In this document: positions 38,901 to 50,283 of the stretch, piece after piece
Numbering within the stretch: the stretch's first letter is position 1
How the letters are laid out: each line of letters opens with the position of its first letter
Assembly (NCBI GenBank): GCA_902805475.1
Contig: CADCSX010000005.1
Span: 3,477,466-3,541,465 of the forward strand
Source of the DNA: Entonaema liquescens
Taxonomy: Eukaryota > Ascomycota > Sordariomycetes > Xylariales > Xylariaceae
DNA length: 64,000 nucleotides
Reading direction: 5' to 3'
Position numbers and translations under genes: made by a program
Notes under the pieces: generated by a model
What the model was told of the DNA's origin: nothing
Seen by the model: only the letters and a program-made list of their open reading frames with translations
Database searches by the model: none

Positions 38901-39754
38901 AAACGCTTAAAAAATATAAAGTAAAAAAAATATTAAATTTTAAAAAAATTAAAAACGGAATATAATATTTTATAAAATAGAAAGATTATTTATTAAAAAA
39001 AAATATATAAAAGTTTAAAAATTATTTAATAAATTTTCTTAAAGAATTAAAACGCTTTTATTAAAAAAACTTAAATTATTTAAAATACTTTAATTAAATT
39101 TTAAGCCGGAAATAATTTAAAACTATTCTTTAACAATACAAGCCCATTTAATAAAAAAACGTTATTATTTTTTTTTTTCTCGTTTTTTTTACTCCTTTAA
39201 CTCATCTAAATTTTAAAAACTCCGTTATAACATTTTTAAACTTTTCAACTATAAAAACTTCCGTTAATAATGAAGATAAAAGATATATAAAAAAGATTTA
39301 TTTATTAAAATTTGCAAAAACGTAAAATTTTTTTATAATTTAAATAAATTATCTTTAACTTACTTTTTTTAATCACAAAAACGTTACTTTTTAACATTTA
39401 AACAATTAAAAAAATTAAAATCTTTTCCTAAGTAATCGCACCTTTTTAAATTAAATCAAAAACAATTAAAATAAATAAAAAATATATTAAAAATTTTTAT
39501 ATAATAAAAGTTTTTTTTTTTATAATAAAAACATAATATAATATTACAATTCACATTAATTTTATTAATATAATAAATAAAAACAATACATTTATAAATA
39601 TAATTACAAATAAATAAAATAGAAAAACATAAGAATTTTTATATATAATTTAATATAATTAAAAAAATACTTTAATAAAAAAAAAAAAAAAAAAAAAATA
39701 CTTTATTTAACGGACACAATTATTAAAAATAACAAATTTAAAAAAAAAAAAATA

Positions 39755-40123
39755 ATATTACAAATTATAAAATAACTAACTTAATTAAAAAACCAAACGC
39801 AAAACACATAAATTAAATAAAAAATATAATTTAACAAATCACGTACTTTAATACGTAATACTTTTTTACACTTTCCCACCTTATAAAAAACTATAAAACA
39901 AAGCTTTTTTACTTTTTACAAAATTATAAAACAAAACTTTTTCGCTTTTTAAAAAGCTATAAAACACATATTAACAATTCTAATATATAAATAACTTTAT
40001 AAACTTTAAAATAAAATCGTTAATAATCAATTTAAATTATCTTAAAAAACCTTTAATTTAACAATCATTTAAATCACTATATCACCGTTATTACTTTTAA
40101 ACTAAAACCTTAACCGCATAATA
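39755..40123. repeat. Right LTR of the RIP-degraded element
   Basis: It aligns with the left LTR over its full length. It has A at most positions where the left copy has G, and keeps C where the left copy has T. The outer limit at about 40123 is set where the similarity ends. Confidence 0.75.
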
Positions 40124-40660
40124 TATTTTTTAAAAAAACGTTTTAAATTTTTAAACTTTAATAATAATAAATATAACAATTATAATTTTAATATTAATTA
40201 TAATTATAAATTTATAAAATAATTAACATTTTTTATTTTAATTAATATAAATAATAACAAAAAATAATTTTTAATTAAATTATTTTTAAAATATTAAAAT
40301 ATTAAAAATAATAATATAATTAATTTTAATAAAATAAATTTTATAAAAAATATATATAATTTTTATAACATTAAATATTTTAATTTTTAATAAAAATTAA
40401 ATAATATAATAATTATTAAATATATTTTTTAATAATTTTAATTTTATATATTATTAAAAATATAAAAATAAAATTCCTAAATAATATTATATTATTAATA
40501 TTAAAATTTAATATATAAAAAATAAATATAAAACGTATATTATTATAATAAATATTAAAAATTCAATTAATTATTTTTAAAATTATTCGTAATTATTTAA
40601 TTAATAAATACCTATATCATTAATTTTACTTATAAAATATATAAGAATATAATATATAAG

Positions 40661-42464
40661 GTATATGACGTAAAGGTTAAAATATATACCGTGCCATTCA
40701 TGAACAAGTACTGCGTTAACGGTGGCTTTTAGTCCTATGAAATAAAGAAAACCAATGATAATGAAACTTTCTCTCATCGTCTTTAGATCAAAAGTTTGGG
40801 TTGGAGGAACTGAGATCTCAATCACCCGGGTATCAATTAATCCAGTCACACCACAGCCTGTAAATAAACCTACAGAGCGGAGGTACCGGCGCTTCGGATC
40901 CAACAATTCAGATAGATTTTCTATGGTTAATTTTCCTTGATATTGACAAGGAATGCAATAAAACAAGAACACTGGCTGACTTCAGCCTCGAGCCCTACAA
41001 CATTCATCGTGCATAACAAGAAAATGGCGAGTATCACGATCTTCCTTTGGCTAGTGGCCACATTATATTTGATCGCGTCCTGCGTTATTTCGGAGTGTCC
41101 TGCTTTCCAATGCTCGAGCCTTACCCTCCTTGGAAATGGGCAAAGATGATTCGCAACTGAATCCTTAGCCAGGATCTAGTAGGTGACTAAGTAAACGTAC
41201 CTATCAAGTACCAGTGCAACACCGGCGAGAGTTGAACTGGGCGGACTTCGCGTCTATTCCACGAAAGGGCCCATATCGGAATCTTGCATATGGTGTTGTC
41301 TTGTTATTTAGAGGACCATCGGGCGCGCTTTTCCCTTATGCGGGAAGGCACATATTAGTCCGTGACCGTAATACGAGTATGAAAAACCACATGCGCGAGT
41401 GGGCTGCGCTTAACATGCGACCATGAACCCGTTATATCCGAGACCTTCCAGTTCTACCTTGAAAAAGCTGATGCAGTCCTGTCCATATGCAACAGCAACA
41501 GGGGATTTATAGGCTTAGGACCGCGGTGGCGTTTGTCACCGCCTCGCGGACGCAGCAAGGTCGCTTAACCGGCCGCTTAAGCAGAACGTGTCAGGTAGTC
41601 TGATATTTGACCCAACGCATAGGTAGCCACCACACTGTCCACAGGAAATTTGACATTGAGATTCGTTGCTAGTTACTCGGAGTAGTTGCAGCTAAACACT
41701 AGAATCTGGTGCCTACTTAAGTTTGTTTTTGGCATGCTTTCTCCGTCCAGAACCACATTTCCTTTTGGATGGGTTCGTCAAGACTCGGACGTAGCCATCA
41801 GCTATCCGACCAATTATAGCGATATAATGGCCAAGCCTTTTAAGCCCTGGGCAAGGGGTTCGAGCTTCTAGCTTACGAAAGAGTAACTTCCCACTTCGAT
41901 CCAAATGCCTACCTAGGAAGGTAGGTAAGTACCTATATGTTTGATTGATATTCGAAGAGTAAACGTGACGTTTCAAACAGAGCCAGCTTCTAATATAAAG
42001 ATTTTACTCAGACATGAGAAGGACCTGAGCTATTTGCCTTAAACCCAACTCTCTTCCCTAGTGATAGGGTTCTGTATTACTACATGTCTGTAAATTATCT
42101 ACAACTATGATGCTGGGGGCTTTGTCGTGATACGGTACTGAAAGGGATGGAAATAACTGCATTCTAGTATCACAACCTAATAGCTACGGTAAATATACTA
42201 CAAGTATCCTTTGCTCAGGGACTCAAGTTCATAAATGGAGAGAAACTAACTAGGTATTACATGCCTAATTATTGGTATATTGGCACGGCCTATATTCTCT
42301 TAAGATTACATTTACTATCATAATTCCCCCTGCCGCACATGTAGGCCAGACATGTGTCCAACCATTAAGTTGTGCGATGTTGAGCCTCTCCACTCATTGT
42401 TCAGGAGGTAGGGGGCGAGCGGTAATGGCACTTTAACTCTTAAACAAGTCTCGATTATGCGGAT
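40661..42464. other. Intergenic margin of the AT island
   Basis: The composition is normal. A 123-codon minus-strand frame at 40601-40972 straddles the island border, but I recognise no domain in it and its C-terminal third lies in AT-rich DNA. Other frames of 60-87 codons lack support. TACCTAGG/AGGTAGGT motifs occur at about 41908-41935. Confidence 0.4.
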
Positions 42465-42921
42465 TCATGACGAGACCTTTACGAAGTCCCACAAAGTGCC
42501 ATCCCCGGTGGTCTCGATGAGCTTCAAATCATTGCCAACGGCCATTTTCCAGAGCTCATCACCCTGCCGCGAGAGTAACACATAGCCACCCTGCGGGTGT
42601 TTTCTAGCACAAAAGGACTCATGTCCTAAGTGGTGCTTATATTGGGCCCAGTAATTATGCTGTGTATCGTGGCCAATATACGTCGAGGATACCGGGTTTC
42701 TGAATCCGAGCCAACCTTGGGATTCGGCGCATATCCAGTGCCATCCACCCTGTTCGCCAACATTGTCCCGTACACAGAGATTTCCCTCGATGAGAGTGAT
42801 GTATCGGCCTGTATTTCGCTCCCGAATGGCGAATGTCTGGTCAGGGAATGGGGGTATCTGTTGCCTCTATTTTCTGCGCTGGGCCTGAGTAGGAATTTTC
42901 GATTGTATCGGTACTAGACAT
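42465..42921 (-). pseudogene. Conserved fungal protein of unknown function, one frameshift
   Basis: The minus strand begins MSSTDTIENSYSGPAQKIEA and, after a +1 shift at the CCC run near 42844, continues TFAIRERNTGRYITLIEGN. Next come GGWHWICAESQGWLGFRNPV, IGHDTQHNYWAQ, FCARKHPQGGYVLLSRQGDE and LWDFVKVSS with a TGA stop. The repeated W/F and G spacing suggests a beta-trefoil or fascin-like fold of about 150 aa, which I know only as an uncharacterised fungal family. Removing one C would make a single uninterrupted frame, so this is either a very recent pseudogene or a sequencing error. There is no signal peptide. An upstream in-frame ATG exists, so the start is uncertain. Confidence 0.6.
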
Positions 42922-43935
42922 TGTATGCGTTGGTGTTGCCATACCAATTGCTAATGACGAGTAACAGGACTCAGATTGAGGAGTAGTGCAGGTATCTGAA
43001 TGTGTAGAAGACATTGATATTGAACTTCCTGGGATGCATGAACAGAGAGAAGATGGGTTCCAATTCAAGTGGTAGCAGACAAGGTAGATGCCTAAATTAG
43101 TAGATGAGCGAATCAACCTCGGAGTTAGTAGTTTAGGTTGTCATCCAATAGACATACCCAGTAGGCTCTCATGTGCTCCCTAATCAACCTTAGGCACCAA
43201 TAGACGTTTTTGTAACAGCTTTTTGTATTGTACTGTTTGCTAATTGGTGAATAGGTTAACGGTTACGCGCAGATTTACACCATCACCTCTTGGCAATGTA
43301 AACAGTTTTGTTTAGGGATTAGGAACTAGCTTTACCTAGGTACCTAGATAAGGATCTTAGCATTAGGAAGAGAAAATTATACCTAGTGAAAACAGGATAT
43401 GAACAACCCAATTACCTTATATTGGCTTTGAAGGGCTTAGAAGCATTTATTTATTGAGATATTGTTCAACAGCTAAAGTAACTGGTGTGGTTGTCCTATT
43501 TTGAGGAAACTAACAAGGCTTACTTAAACAAGGAACTAGAATCATGATGCGCTTCGACATTACATGAAGGGGTAGAAGGTTATTTGTCCTTAAACTCCAT
43601 GCCACTAACAACTGGAACCCTACTTGGCTATCAGGGTAGATCAAATTACTCCGTTAGCTTTATAATTCAACTGACTGAAAACGAGGGCGAGGACCTAACC
43701 CGTTGAGCTCGAAAGTGATTAGTCGTCTGGGTGACGAGTTACAGGCAGGTATCCATGGCTCCTTGGATTCACTTAAGTGCCAAGAGCTTTTAGGTATTTG
43801 AGTTTCTACTCTCCTATGTCCTACCCTTTGGCTCTGGCCCGAGATCTTTGAGTTATATCCTCGTGGCGTCTATTGAATGCTCTCCTTAGCTTTAGTGGCC
43901 ATGGAGTGTGGTTAGAATCGATAATGTACAATCTA
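42922..43935. other. Intergenic, no supported gene
   Basis: The region has a palindromic TAGGTACCTA at about 43337 and otherwise nothing recognisable. It holds the 3' region of the fumarate reductase gene and upstream sequence of the small conserved gene. Confidence 0.5.
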
Positions 43936-45594
43936 TTATTGCGTCGCAGTTAGGCTCCGCGCAGCCTCAGTTCCTGCAATCCTACCAAAGACGGCACACT
44001 CGAGTAATGATGAGCCACCAAGTCTATTGGCTCCATGTATGCCTCCAGTAATCTCACCCGCAGCCCAGATCCCGGGTATAGGCGTTAACCTGTCTTCCTC
44101 TGTCGACCGTAGAACCCGGGCCTTTGTATCGAACGCCACTCCACCCATCGTGAAGTGCACCACAGGTGTCACCGTCCCGACGCATACCTCTTCCTCACGA
44201 TTGGCCTCCCCGGGAGGCAATTTCCAATGCCCGAAGGATTTCCTTCCGAATGGGTCTTCTCCGTGCTCCGAGACCGTGGTTGCGTACTTATCTATCGACG
44301 CGATGATTTCCGGGGCTAGATCTTTGACTTTGACTTTCTGTACTAGACCCTTCCAGAGGTAGAACTTTATGTGTGACGCAGCGGCTTCGCATGCACCCGG
44401 ATCTAGAAGGAGTATAACCTCCCAATGCTTTATTGAGTTGTCAGTTGATTGCGGGAGAGCCATGATTGCATTGCTAACGACATCACGGGTATTCAATTCG
44501 TTAATGAACCTTTCGCCATTGCCGGAGAGCAAGATGCCACCTTCGCCTCGTAGAGCCTCGGCGGCTAAGAATAGTTGAGCTGTACTGGCGGGTTTGGAGT
44601 CCGCAGATTTGTGAGAAGTATCCTCATTCCTAATGGGAAGGGCCTTGTAAGAAATGCCAGCGCCCTTCGGGAAAACGAAACCCGTCGGGTGGATTTGTAC
44701 GCTGTCCATGTCAATAAGTACGGCGCCGATTGTAGACAGCAAACCGTGTGAGGCGGGCCGTTCTTCGTTTGTGGATGGCATACCCGCTAAATCGGGACGA
44801 TACTTGGCTAACAAGCCGTGCGCATCACCGGCAAATCCTCCCGCTGCAAAGACAACTGGGCCTTCAAGTTCATGTCTTTGGCCATCTGATGTATGGTAGC
44901 GCACCCCTTTCACGCCACCGTTATCTTCAGTAAGCAATTCATCCACTTCAGCCGAGTTTTCCAACGTGAAGTCCGGGTTCGTCTTCATATTGTTCAATAG
45001 CGCGGACACGATAGCTGCGCCTGGGGGTAGTTCTCCCCCACCACGGTGCGTCCTGGGAACTGAGTGACCACCAAGCTGTGCTACAACACTCAAATCGACA
45101 TTTAGTTCATCCGCAAGCCAGTTGACTGCGTTCTCGGATTGGCCCGTTAGTATCTCGACCAAGGCCTTACGATCTATTCCCGTAGGGCTGTCCTCAGCGA
45201 ATCTACTGCCAGCGGAACGCACTGTATCCGCGTAGAAACTGTCGTCTGTGGTGATATCCAAAGCCCGCTGGAACCTAGTCCCAGCGCCGTTAATACCAGA
45301 GGAAGCCTTGATACTATTTCCACCTGGCTTAGGCGCGCGATCAAGCAAGCGAACCGGAGCGCCCTCTCGTAGCGCTTCGTGGGCAGCAGACAAACCGGCA
45401 AGACCGGAGCCAACTACGATCACGGGCTTCCTTGCCGTGGCCGACATTGTTGTGAACAATAAGCTAGACAGTCGATTGAGAGCAACGGCGGGATTAGGTC
45501 GAAAGAAGACCATGCATAGAACTGCGGTGAAAACGCCGACAAGAAAATAGTTAAATAGTAAACGGAAACGATGTCGTCTTATTCGTATGGGCAT
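43936..45594 (-). CDS. Soluble-type fumarate reductase (Osm1/Frd1 family), membrane-anchored N-terminus
   Basis: An intronless frame of 552 aa. The FAD-binding Rossmann motif is VIVVGSGLAGLSAAHEA (58-74). Next come GGNSIKASSGINGAGT, FAAGGFAGD, DMDSVQIHPTGFV and LAAEALRGEGGILL. Near the C-terminus are HFTMGGVAFD and GIHGANRLGGSSLLECAVFGR. By family knowledge the enzyme reduces fumarate to succinate with reduced flavin or NADH and helps anaerobic redox balance in yeast. Residues 13-31 form one hydrophobic segment after a basic head, suggesting an organelle-targeting or membrane anchor. M50 would start a soluble form directly before the FAD motif. The segment between STNEERP and LLSTIGA lacks the TGDG usually found there, so activity is not certain. 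Confidence 0.92.
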   Translation of the reverse strand: MPIRIRRHRFRLLFNYFLVGVFTAVLCMVFFRPNPAVALNRLSSLLFTTMSATARKPVIVVGSGLAGLSAAHEALREGAPVRLLDRAPKPGGNSIKASSGINGAGTRFQRALDITTDDSFYADTVRSAGSRFAEDSPTGIDRKALVEILTGQSENAVNWLADELNVDLSVVAQLGGHSVPRTHRGGGELPPGAAIVSALLNNMKTNPDFTLENSAEVDELLTEDNGGVKGVRYHTSDGQRHELEGPVVFAAGGFAGDAHGLLAKYRPDLAGMPSTNEERPASHGLLSTIGAVLIDMDSVQIHPTGFVFPKGAGISYKALPIRNEDTSHKSADSKPASTAQLFLAAEALRGEGGILLSGNGERFINELNTRDVVSNAIMALPQSTDNSIKHWEVILLLDPGACEAAASHIKFYLWKGLVQKVKVKDLAPEIIASIDKYATTVSEHGEDPFGRKSFGHWKLPPGEANREEEVCVGTVTPVVHFTMGGVAFDTKARVLRSTEEDRLTPIPGIWAAGEITGGIHGANRLGGSSLLECAVFGRIAGTEAARSLTATQ

Positions 45595-46714
45595 GTTTAG
45601 ATGGAAATAATTATGGAAAATAGGCTACGATCATTTTTATTTCATACTTGGTCATAACTATCAAGTCAGCGCTGGCGCAGATGACTGACGCCGTCGTATG
45701 ATAGCTGACGACGACTTATCGTACGATGGGTGGGATGAGAAAAGAGTGCCACATCTTTTCCGTCGTTAGTTTCCGGCCGCTTATAAAGGCTACACGACAT
45801 GGTACGGTAGATTACGGCCTCGGACGACGAGTCCGAACATCATCGGCTCCCAATAATTGTTAAACGCCGTGTCCCCGGGTTTTTATCACCGCATTCCCGC
45901 CACAGGGTCCGACCGGGGAAGGGTATTGTACATGCAAGTCGAAGCGGGGAAAATCCTAGCAAGTTAGAATGCTACGGAGCTTATGTTATGAGGCGAAGAT
46001 TTACTGTAAAACGGGTTACAGTTAGTTAAGTTCTATCTAACCTATGAATTAGGTGTATGTCCCATATTTACGGCTCTAAGAGAAACGCGTAGACGTATTG
46101 ATCTTAACAAGACTATCCTGGAAAAGAATAAATGCACGCTATAAAATTACCAGCGTCAACTACCTACAAGGTAACCCTTGCTATCCCTACCTGGGTAGGG
46201 AGGCTTTTATTTTAGATGTTCCTTAGGCAAGTAACACGAGGTTATACTTTTCATTTTCCATCTTGTTATTCGCTTTCTCAGTACATTTACATTTCCTCTG
46301 ATCACCATGGATGGCTCTACAGCCCCGGATTGACTATTTCGCATCTGATGGCATCATGGCATGGATTATCCGTCGCTCCCGGGCTTCCTCGCCTAAACTG
46401 GCAATACCCCGGAGCCAAGCAAGGAAGTTCATCGCCGTGATGGCCCATCGGCAGGGCTGCTTGGGCACGTCTTCCATGAAGCATAGTCCACATCAAAAGC
46501 AACCCACATAATACGGGCTGGCGATTGCTGGAGCTTGCTAGGTAATTGCCGATGTAACCTCGAAATACGAGATCGCTATAACTTGGCGAAATGCTATTCT
46601 ACCTATTGTACCTGATGGACGGCGATGGATATAAAGTCGTGGATTTTTCACCATCGCAATGTCTCATCTCAAGCTTGAGGCACGCATTCTTTCGCCTGTA
46701 AATCTGCCGACAAG
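45595..46714. other. Divergent promoter region
   Basis: It lies between the fumarate reductase (-) and the subtilase (+), so it should contain both promoters. A hairpin-prone stretch with repeated GTCGTATGATAG and ATCGTACGAT occurs near 45690-45727. Short frames at 46216-46511 have no recognised content. Confidence 0.45.
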
Positions 46715-49700
46715 ATGCGTGTAGGACACTCCCTACTACCGCTGCTTCTCGCCGCTTCTGGCAGCGCGCGGGGCGCTGAATTCATCTCACGTCGTGATCT
46801 CAACGACACTGCGAAGGTCGGCGAAAATGCCACGCCAAGGCGGTTCATCGTCGAGTTAAAGTCGCGCGCGCATAGAGCGCGCGTCTCGGCTAAGGTTGCG
46901 GGTATCCCCGGACTTCGCGTCGTGAAGGAGTTCGACTCGGACCTCTTCCCGGGCGTGAGCATCGAGTGCGAGAGTCACTGCAGCCCCGAGTCGCTCACAG
47001 GCACTCTTGATGCTGATGAAGATGGTCCTGTCGTGGCATCGGTATACCGTTCAACCCTCGTACGCCTTTCGCCACCCGCGATCGAAGGCGAGTCGTTTAG
47101 CAACGATGCAGCAGCTGCCAATTACTCAGTCCACGGCTCAACAGGAGTCGAGAAATTACACCAAGCTGGTATTATCGGCGAGGGGGCAGTCATTGCGGTC
47201 GTTGATAGCGGTGTCCAATACACGCATCCCGCGGTAAGCTCTCCCATGCGGGAATGTTCTTTCTGGTAGGCAAATAACCTGAATTTGCTAATAAGGATTT
47301 CTTCGTAGCTCGGTGGAGGCATCGGTCCAGAATACACGGTAATTGGCGGTTATGACCTTGTCGGGACTAGTTCGTCTCTATTTCTTTACTTATCGTGATT
47401 GCCCAAGCATAGAAGACTGACTTGTCTCTAATTCATCAGAATGGCCTGACGTACCAGCCGAGCCTGACAACGACCCGATGGACGAATACGGCCACGGCAC
47501 CCATGTCGCCGGAATAATTGCTGGGAAGAGTGACCAGTAAGCCACTCTTGTGACGTGGTCCTCTTTGTAGATACTAATACGAGATAGATTTGTCGGAGTT
47601 GCCCCTGGTGCTAAATTACTGTCCTTCAAGGTCTTTGGAAACAGCGGCTATTCAAACGAAGAGACAGTTATCGAAGGGTTCCTGAAGGCTTTTGACTCAG
47701 GAGTAAGTGGACTTTTAATCCCCTATCTGCACTGTGAGGAGACAGTGAGGTTCGACTCCGACTAACTGTTCCCTAGGCCGATATCATCAGCGCAAGCCTC
47801 GGGGAGAACAGCGGCTTCACTTCCAATGCCTGGGCTGTACTTTCTTCAAGGATGGTCGAACAAGGCGTAGTTATTTCCATTGCCGCAGGGAACGACGGCG
47901 AAAACGGCCCATTCGATGCTAGCAACGGTGCTTCCGGGAAGAATGTTATCACTGTAGGAGCTGCTGAACCAGGAGCATTCCCCGCCCAGGCTTTTTCGGC
48001 GGACTTCAAACTCGACGACCAGTCGAACAAAACTCAGATCGCCTACATACCGTCGTCCGACTTTTTCCCTAACACAATTATTGGTTGGCCTATCAAACCG
48101 GTGTCGCTCGACTCTTCTGTAGAGGACGATGCCTGCAGCCCGCTGCCAGCTAATACTACTAGTTTCAATGGGACTATTGCCCTCGCCAGAATTGGAGGAT
48201 GTGAGATTTCCGTCAAGCACGCCAATATTGCGGCCTTCGGCGCGCAATATATCTTGTTCTACAATGACGACAGACCTTACCAAGCCTTATATACTAATAA
48301 CACCGCCGGCCTCATAGCAGCTATAGAGGCCCGCTCGGGTAAGGCAATCGTCGATGCAGTCGCCGCAGGTACCAAGGTAACGGCGTCATTCGATGTCGAC
48401 ACAGGTCACTACGTCGGGCTTTACAACTCAGGTGGCGGTCGCCCAGCGAGATACACGTCTTGGGGAGGCACCTATGATCTTGCCCTTAAGCCGGATATCG
48501 CCGCTCCCGGCACTAAGATCCTCTCTACCTATCCGACCAACAAGTACCAAGTACTTAGCGGGTCAAGCATGGCCACCCCGTATATTGCTGGCGTGGCCGC
48601 TCTATGGGTAGGCAAGTTTGGCGGGCGAGCCGCGCACGCAGATGATCCCGCCTGGGCCAAGAGATTAACAGCGAGAATCATGGGTACTGCTCGCGCCGTT
48701 CCCTGGGCTGACTGGTCTACGAGCGCTACGGACTACGGGTTCTGGGCACCTACCGCGCAAGTCGGTGCTGGGTTCGTCGACGCCGAGCGAGTGTTGGGTT
48801 ACTTTACAGAGCTCGGGTTCGAGGGCCGCAAGTTCGAGCTAAACGATACAGCTCACTTTGCTGGTACCCACTTGGTTGACATCACGAATCGTGGAGACAA
48901 ACCCGTCACGTATAAGTTTTCGCTACAGGATGCTGGCGGCTACGATTCATGGAACCCGGTTGTCCCAGGTCATCCGCAGTCGTTTATTCCTGGGATTAAG
49001 CTCTATCCAGATATAAATCCGGTGAAGATGACTCCTGGCATTTCATTCCCTGATGGGGACTTTACTGTTGCCCCTGGCGAGACTAAAGCAGCAAAGTAAG
49101 GATTTTTCTCTCCAGCCCCAATGCTAGAAGCAAATTGACTTGTTCTAATACTCTCGAAGGTTTACTTTTACGGCCCCGGAAGGACTCAACAGTAGCAACC
49201 TTCCCGTTTACAGTGGCAAGATCCTGATAAGCGGGGATAATGGAGAGCAACTTGGTGTCCCCTACTTCGGTAAGTTTTCCATGAGCAAATATAGACTGCC
49301 AATGTGAATTTTGCTTTTTTCTAACCACGAAGCCAGGCGTTGCTTGCAATCTCAATCAGACCATCACCAACATTTGGGACTACGGTGGTAACTATCCTTG
49401 GTTAACATCTGGAGTTTCGGATAATCGGATCCAGCAGAAGTCCAAGTAAGACTCCGGATCCTTTATGCTCGGTGCTATTGGCGTATGAGTGTTGAGTGTT
49501 AACGTTATATTAGCTTTACTTTCAACCTATCTCGCGATGCGCAAGACTTCCCTAAGCTTAAGACGGGCTTCGCCTGGGGTACGGAAGAGTTACGCTGGGA
49601 TGTAAGTTCTTTTTGAATTCAACCATAATTCACAAATTAAATACACATCCTGAAACTAACTCTGGCCCTACCCAGATCTTCGATGAAGATTATACCGAAT

Positions 49701-50044
49701 CCGATTGGACGTACCCACCGCAGGTTGGGAAGAATAAATACGTTGGGTCGGCCACCAGCTGGAACGGTACATCCAAATCTCAATGGTTCACGCCGGGCCA
49801 AGACAGCGAGGATGATATTTTCCCACTCCCGCTTTACGATCAGCCGCGCAACAAATGGGGAATATACTACTGGCTTGGTCGATTTGCCAATGGGTCAAGT
49901 ATCCAGCCTGGATCTTACAGATTCCGCGTCGCTACTCTGAGACCTTTTGGCGATCCTCAGGTATCCTACGATTGGGATATTTGGGAGACGCCAAAGGTAA
50001 CGGTTCTACCACTAGCGAAAACAAATGACACAACCTCGGGATAG
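46715..50044 (+). CDS. Secreted subtilisin-like serine protease (S8) with PA domain
   Basis: Nine exons join in frame: 46715-47233, 47309-47369, 47440-47536, 47588-47702, 47777-49095, 49160-49269, 49337-49445, 49514-49601 and 49676-50044. The product is 928 aa. An N-terminal signal peptide and an inhibitor-type propeptide (RRFIVELKS onward) precede the peptidase domain. The catalytic residues are D164 (VVDSGVQYTHP), H212 (YGHGTHVAG), oxyanion N in AAGNDG, and S528 (SGSSMATP). A protease-associated insert lies between the Asn and Ser motifs. The C-terminal half looks like the Fn3-type beta domains of large minor extracellular or C5a-peptidase-like subtilases. It has several N-glycosylation sites and no GPI signal that I can see. 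The likely role is extracellular protein breakdown. The weakest splice is the second donor (GTTCGT at 47370). Confidence 0.9.
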
Positions 50045-50206
50045 ACCATTTTTGGTCTGTTATTGTTATACTTTGGATACTTCCGATTCCAATGGTCCTT
50101 TTTTTTTTCTTCTAGAAAATAGAAGCATGTTGTAGATAGAGTCTTATCGGATAAATGCGCGCAATTGGAATGCGGCAAGTTGAAATGAGAAGCGGATAAA
50201 AAAGAG

Positions 50207-50283
50207 TGATGCTATTTACAGATTACCATGCTAGTCTTTCCACGTAGATTATCCCATTAAAGCAGTTGTACGTAAGTGACTTA
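50207..50283 (+). repeat. Left terminal inverted repeat
   Basis: The first ~50 bases match the right arm closely. Similarity fades through AGCAGTTGTACGTAAGTGAC, which corresponds to a CGGCTATAAGTAATTGAC segment on the other arm with RIP-type changes. Confidence 0.75.

Larger units (their letters stand above)
32600..40123. mobile_element. RIP-degraded LTR retrotransposon
   Basis: Two direct repeats of about 370 bases, at ~32600-32971 and ~39755-40123, flank about 6.8 kb of AT-rich DNA. They align without gaps over at least 350 bases and differ only by transitions. The repeat ends at CA in the left copy and TA in the right, as expected for an LTR ending in CA. The size matches Ty3- or Ty1-type elements, but RIP has destroyed the gag and pol frames, so family and strand cannot be assigned. 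I could not identify target-site duplications or a primer-binding site with confidence. Confidence 0.75.
26450..40660. other. 14-kb RIP-mutated AT island
   Basis: Base composition changes abruptly to almost only A and T. In the left part (to about 32.6 kb) most remaining C and G sit in CpG. No open frame with coding character survives. The right part contains a RIP-mutated LTR element (listed separately). Both borders return to ordinary composition within roughly 100 bases. This is typical of repeat DNA mutated by RIP and packaged as constitutive heterochromatin in Pezizomycotina. The original content of 26.45-32.6 kb cannot be identified by eye. Confidence 0.9.

Noticed and set aside
26450..40660. 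The AT island as a centromere or mitochondrial insertion
   Set aside because: The paired LTRs with transition-only differences, and similar islands at 50 and 59-63 kb, fit RIP-mutated repeats. The position near a telomere argues against a centromere, and no mitochondrial gene was recognised.
40601..40972. 123-codon minus-strand frame at the right border of the AT island
   Set aside because: The N-terminal part looks slightly protein-like but matches no family I know, and the rest is AT-rich translation. It was left as unassigned.
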